From Symbiodinium natans (taxonomy: Eukaryota; Sar; Dinophyceae; Suessiales; Symbiodiniaceae): a DNA stretch of 11,039 nucleotides. Below the pieces are notes generated by a model. That model was not told where the DNA came from. It was given only the letters and a program-made list of their open reading frames with translations, and did not search any database. Where the stretch lies: the NCBI GenBank assembly GCA_905221605.1, contig CAJNDS010000774.1, forward strand, positions 62,501 through 73,539. The letters run 5' to 3'. Made by a program: the position numbers and the translations under genes. Of this stretch, positions 7,331 through 11,039 are shown in pieces (position 1 is the stretch's first letter; the number at the start of each line of letters is the position of its first letter).

Positions 7331-9167
7331 GGTAGTGCTTACCTACTTTTGTTTGATTCGGGGCGTTGGGCTTTGCTGGGAGCCCCAGGGGTGCCCAAAC
7401 AAAGCCAAGAAGACGAACGACGGCGTTCAAAAACTCAAAAGGATGCCCGCAAAGTTTTCCAGACATCGTGAAGGTTGACTCTAGGATCCGGGGGCCGACT
7501 CATGTTATTCGGTTTTATTCAGGCTCGGAGCCCAATGATTCAGGATGCAGGCCAACACACATGGCTCCAGTCACCACTTGACTTTTTCTTCATGGGGGTT
7601 CTCCGGCGGCATGTCGGCTCGTGTTCTCCGATGCATCATGATTTGTCGCTGTGTTGTCATTACATTGTCATTGTTGTTTGGACACCATTATGAACCTCTT
7701 GCGCCCCATCGATTTGCTTCGAAAGTACGCAGTCGCCAATCAGTTCGCGCACGAACCTTGGTTGCACTAGCTGGCGATCTTAAGGAGGGTTCACGGTCTG
7801 CTGTGAGGAGTTCCAGCGGGACCAGTTCAATCAGAAAGACTGCCGTGGCGAAGCGCTGATGCTAATACGCTTGTGGAAGTATTCCTACCCAGCCCTCGAC
7901 ATGGAAGAAGCAGCGGTGTGGATCTACACGGAAGGCCGGGCATGCAGGAGCTAGTTATGCAGCTAGCTGATGGCAGGTCTCAAAAGTGCGCGTCTCTAGC
8001 TTGAATTGATGGAAGTGCATGTGTTCATTTTGGCCAGGCTTCTAGTCTCTTGCGCAAGGACTTTAAAACCGCCAAGTTGCCATAGTCGAACCTGTAGATC
8101 TGCCGGGAAGGAATGATAGGGAGACGCGCCGTGCCGTTTGAGACAGTCTTGGTTTAGTCAAACCAGAGTCACAGTCTCTAGAAGCAGACGTGCTATTATG
8201 GAGCTTCCCAGCAGCAGTAGTTAGCTTCTCAGCTCTTTGAGGAAGCTCGCCGCTCCTGCCGGCTTTGCATGCGATCATCGGCCTGAGGAAGCTGGATGGC
8301 ATCTCTGGGCCACTGCAGGAGCATTGGCAGAGTCAGGGACGGCTGTGCATGGCCGAGCCCCATCGACAGTGCCTTGGGGGGATCGAACATACCGTAACAT
8401 ACCTATTATGAATATTAGGCTTTTGGAGAATCTCAGGCGGAGTCCAAGCCGAAAAGCTGCCCCTCTTTACCTATTCTCCACTGCCAAAACCTGCGCGAGG
8501 TTTCTGGACTGCCTGGAAAGTGGCATGTCAGTACGCGCCTATTGCCTCCAAGTCTGGAGACACTTGCCTGTGGAAACAATCGCGGCACTTGAAGACGCGT
8601 GACTCGTTCTGCATACAGTCTCGCTAGCCCGATAGTGGACCCAGCATAGCCAGGTTCATGTTGTATTGATGTCTTGGTTGCACAACGCTTCAGATGGAGC
8701 ACAGATGCATACACGTTTGTCCAACGTCTTCGATACATTTTCTAGAGGTCCACTGCACCAGGGCAGCATATCCAATACAGGTAGTTTGACAATTCTGCCA
8801 GTGAAAGAGCTGGAATCTGACGTGCCGTAGCTTTTGCGGTCAGGTCACCACTTTGGGAAAGGTCACACAAGTAACATGGAGCACTCGGCATCCCAAAACT
8901 TGTGTTGGCACCGTGGCCCAGGTTCAACAACTGTATCGAGGCACTTCTGCGATACTGCTCTGTTCGGCAAAGATTCGTCAGCCGACTGTCACTCGCCATG
9001 CCTTTGCGGTCCTGCGGTGATCAGTGTGCTTGCGTGTGCCACTGCTGAGATCAGCTGAGGCTTCCTGGGGATAGCCACCTCCAGACACTGAGCGCCAAGC
9101 AAGAGAACGTTATTCGAGCAGGATGCTGCATGGAATCATTGGATTCAAGGGCTGGTGCCAGACGCGG
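7331..9167. other. Unique sequence without a recognisable gene
   Basis: Apart from one open frame at 8237-8602, described separately, I see no recognisable protein family, RNA gene or repeat. A six-base-pair hairpin (TGGTTT / AAACCA, four-base loop) lies at 8150-8165, inside a wider pair of GAGAC and GTCTC arms. An AGCTAG / CTAGCT pair lies near 7951-7971. Both are small enough to be chance. Confidence 0.5.
8237..8602 (+). other. Unrecognised open frame, possible exon material
   Basis: A 121-codon frame opening at a TTG and ending in TGA. The peptide is varied. Its last third (after about residue 75) has a helix-like, Leu-, Ala- and Cys-containing pattern, with no family I recognise. No ATG lies near the start; the first in-frame ATG is at about codon 58. 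There is no recognisable promoter or partner gene. A minus-strand frame (8433-8738) overlaps it and is equally long relative to chance. Confidence 0.12.
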
Positions 9168-9430
9168 GCAACGTCACAACGACAAGCCGATACAGCGACA
9201 ACAACAGCAATAACAACAAAAGCAACGTGAACAGCTGCGGCAACACCAACTAGCAACTAACAAGCAGCAAGCACAACAGCCAGCAAACAACCGAAAATAG
9301 CAAGAACACACAACACGAATCATCACGCACGAACGCACAACACACAGGACGGGCAAACACAAAGCCAGCTCAAGCAGCATCACATCAAGGAACCAAACAC
9401 CAATTAAGACACCCCCGCTGCAACATCCAC
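9168..9430 (+). repeat. CAA/CAG-rich, T-poor low-complexity tract
   Basis: Over 9181-9420 only about 15 of 240 bases are T. The sequence is dominated by CAA, AAC, CAG, GCA and CACA steps, without a clean repeat period. It looks like a decayed trinucleotide repeat. The 137-codon minus-strand frame covering it (9174-9587) stays open because stop codons need a T or A arrangement that is rare on that strand. Its peptide is a Cys-rich string typical of such an artefact. Confidence 0.7.
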
Positions 9431-10093
9431 ATACTTCCAGTGGTCGATGCGTGTTTTGAAAGAGCCGGGGCTCGCAGAATGGACCTGACAATGGATGTGG
9501 TCGCGAGGCCCTGAGGTGATCCCACGAGGTTGCACGTCTTATCCCGGGAGTCGAGGGTTTTCCGGTGCAAACGAAAAACGAAACCATGGATCAATCTGGT
9601 TCACTCATCTAAGTGCATCCGCACCATCCCATCGTCAGTCTGAGTCTAGTTGTGGGTTTGGGTTAACATGGTCAACGGTTTGGACTTGCTGGGAACAGGT
9701 CTTCTTCGTTTGACTTTTCTGGCAATGATGCCAATGTGGTGGGCAAGGGAATTGTTCTGTTAAAGACGGTGAAAAGATATTGCTTTGGGAAGTCTATTGT
9801 AACAATGTGAAAAGGAGTTATGATTTCGGAGCAAATGTTTGACTTGATATACAAGTATAGATTCAGATTTGTCTACTACGTGACGTGGCTCGTTTCATGG
9901 GCATCGTGTGAAGACACCCGCCGAGCTTCGCATCACGTACATTGTTTCCGAAGCCACATGCACCTGGGCAGAAGTGTGAAGTCCACGAGCTGTCATGGCT
10001 GGGGCCTCGGGTGAAGTGAAAGAAGAGGCGCTTCTTCAACAACCAGAGAGGGCCTGAACGACATCAGCGCGAACGGGGTACCCGACTAGTGCC
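9431..10093. other. Unique sequence without a recognisable gene
   Basis: I see only short overlapping open frames and no repeat or RNA gene. Nothing in this stretch allows a functional call. Confidence 0.5.
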
Positions 10094-10138
10094 AGTGCTT
10101 TCGGTGGCCGAAGCGCTAAGGGCCCTACACAGGGGCCC
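10094..10138. repeat. Two adjacent GC-rich inverted repeats
   Basis: The first stem pairs AGTGCTTTCGG with CCGAAGCGCT across a TGG loop (10094-10117). It has about ten base pairs with one bulged T and one G-T wobble. The second pairs GGGCCC at 10120-10125 with GGGCCC at 10133-10138 across a seven-base loop. Side by side they could fold into a compact GC-rich structure in DNA or RNA. No T-run follows, so there is no sign of a bacterial-type terminator. Confidence 0.4.
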
Positions 10139-10554
10139 GCAAGAATTCGATGGTTCCCTACGGCCCTCCGGAGTGTGCGCGCGAGAACCGAGATGGTAGC
10201 TGAGTTATTGTTTTGCCGTCTGGATGTAAAGCCTTCTTGCAAGTGAGCTTGTCACGGGAGGACGCCTGGCCCTGCTGCAGATGCGCCGAGTTGCAGATGC
10301 ACAGCGCATGCAGCCCTCAGCTAAGATTTGAGCAGTGCTAGAAACATGTGCGTGGATGGTAGCCCATCACCAGGTCAACATGCCCTTCTGAAGCCACATG
10401 ACAAATGCTAAGTGCTTGTGGCGCGATCTTCGGTGTCACGCTTACTGATGCTGCAAGGTTGGCCAGCGAGGCGATGTCAAGCTGCTACCGTGATGAATAG
10501 GATGGTCCAGGATCTACGCGCAGAAGCTTCAAGCCTCTTCAAGCTCAAATGTAT
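10139..10554. other. Unique sequence, no gene recognised
   Basis: No recognisable gene. The 9-mer TGCAGATGC occurs twice, 16 bases apart (10276-10284 and 10292-10300). The remaining sequence shows no pattern I can support. Confidence 0.45.
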
Positions 10555-10582
10555 AGTAGTCGCGAAGCGACTAAGTAGTCGC
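10555..10582. repeat. Compact direct and inverted repeat of AGTAGTCGC
   Basis: AGTAGTCGC occurs at 10555-10563 and again at 10574-10582. Between them lies GCGACTA (10567-10573), the inverted form of TAGTCGC, so 10557-10573 forms a perfect seven-base-pair hairpin with loop GAA. The middle copy could pair with either flanking copy, giving two mutually exclusive hairpins. The function is unknown; it could be part of a short dispersed repeat. Confidence 0.5.
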
Positions 10583-10985
10583 TACCCCCCCTGGCGAATC
10601 CCTTCGACGCCCTGAGCTCCAGCTTTTCTGATCGGCGAAGCCCGGAATTGCTCATCGGCCGGCAAAGAGGGTGTGCACTTTGGCCTTGGCACGTCGCTAC
10701 AAGAATTGCACAAGCAACATTTTGCGCACAAGGGCATCGCAGCCCACCCTCGCAGCCCAAATCTTGGTCTGATGTGCCACTGCAATCCTCACGCAGACAC
10801 GCTTTGCTGTGCAAAGGTGTTGCTGCATGTTGCTGCTCGTTTTCGAAGGGGCATGCTCGCCCTTTTGCTCCAACACAAGGTGCAACGTTGACGCTGATGG
10901 CGTAAAGCCCTAAATCCTATGCAAAAAAGCCCTGAGTTCTTGTTTAAGCCCTCGCCATCAATGCTTACTGCGCAAACCTTCCTGT
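10583..10985. other. Unique sequence, no gene recognised
   Basis: Open frames on both strands (for example 10648-10905 plus and 10545-10814 minus) overlap and have no recognisable content. Near the end AAGCCCT occurs three times, at 10905-10911, 10927-10933 and 10946-10952, about 20 bases apart. The first is followed by AAATCC and so faintly recalls telomere-type CCCTAAA. Confidence 0.4.
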
Positions 10986-11033
10986 AAGTTGCAGTGTGAA
11001 TTGCTGTGCAACTTTGGTGTAGCTTATGCTACA
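10986..11033. repeat. Two consecutive small inverted repeats at the right edge
   Basis: AAGTTGCA (10986-10993) pairs with TGCAACTT (11007-11014) over a 13-base loop. TGTAGC (11018-11023) pairs with GCTACA (11028-11033) over TTAT. Each alone is of a size expected by chance in 11 kb. The close spacing at the window edge may mean that a larger structured element continues outside. Confidence 0.35.
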
Positions 11034-11039
11034 TTCGAA

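Noticed and set aside
7118-7478. Ile/Tyr-rich open frames over the TA microsatellites
   Set aside because: They are direct translations of simple repeats with no plausible protein content.
8026-8034. CATTTTGGC, resembling part of the dinoflagellate spliced-leader sequence
   Set aside because: Only nine bases match and the following bases diverge. About one such partial match is expected by chance in a window this size.
9174-9587. 137-codon minus-strand frame with a Cys-rich peptide
   Set aside because: It is produced by translating the T-poor CAA/CAG-rich tract. The peptide is low-complexity with no cysteine spacing of a known family.
1-11039. CRISPR array, bacterial operon or phage region
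   Set aside because: There are no regularly spaced identical repeats, no ribosome-binding-site and start pattern, and no closely packed open frames.

Overview
This window looks like non-coding nuclear DNA from a eukaryote. I found no gene I can name, no RNA gene and no intact mobile element. Base composition is balanced and CpG is not obviously depleted. No open frame exceeds 170 codons, many frames overlap on both strands, and there is no operon-like packing or ribosome-binding-site pattern. Telomere-type TTTAGGG/CCCTAAA repeats occur inside the window, along with long G and C homopolymers. That repeat type is established for plants, many green algae, dinoflagellates, chromerids and some apicomplexans. 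The mixture suits an alveolate, with a dinoflagellate favoured, but this is an inference; a chromerid, a coccidian or a TTTAGGG-type alga cannot be excluded.

Layout. Bases 1-4508 are mostly unique sequence with no recognisable gene, apart from a pyrimidine-rich tract (2441-2532) and a CAG-rich patch (2966-3052). Bases 4509-6655 form the most structured part. They hold a 17-G run, a short CCCTAAA block, a longer degenerate TTTAGGG block in the opposite orientation, and two very G-rich tracts. Each G-rich tract is followed by a diverged copy of the same ~180-base sequence, 711-713 bases apart. Together this reads like a decayed telomere-associated or subtelomere-like repeat region.

Bases 6656-7330 are locally more A+T-rich. 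They hold a 17-C run, a cluster of the heptamer CCATTAA, a short tandem repeat and two TA-rich microsatellites. Bases 7331-11039 are again mostly unique, interrupted by a CAA/CAG-rich, T-poor stretch (9168-9430) and several small inverted repeats (around 10094-10138, 10555-10582 and 10986-11033).

No pathway or gene partnership can be described. The longest open frames are close to the length chance alone would give in 11 kb. They are listed only as low-confidence possible exon material. The main points of interest are the inverted telomere-like blocks, the G-tract plus duplicated-unit arrangement and the CCATTAA cluster. I see no convincing new biological system.
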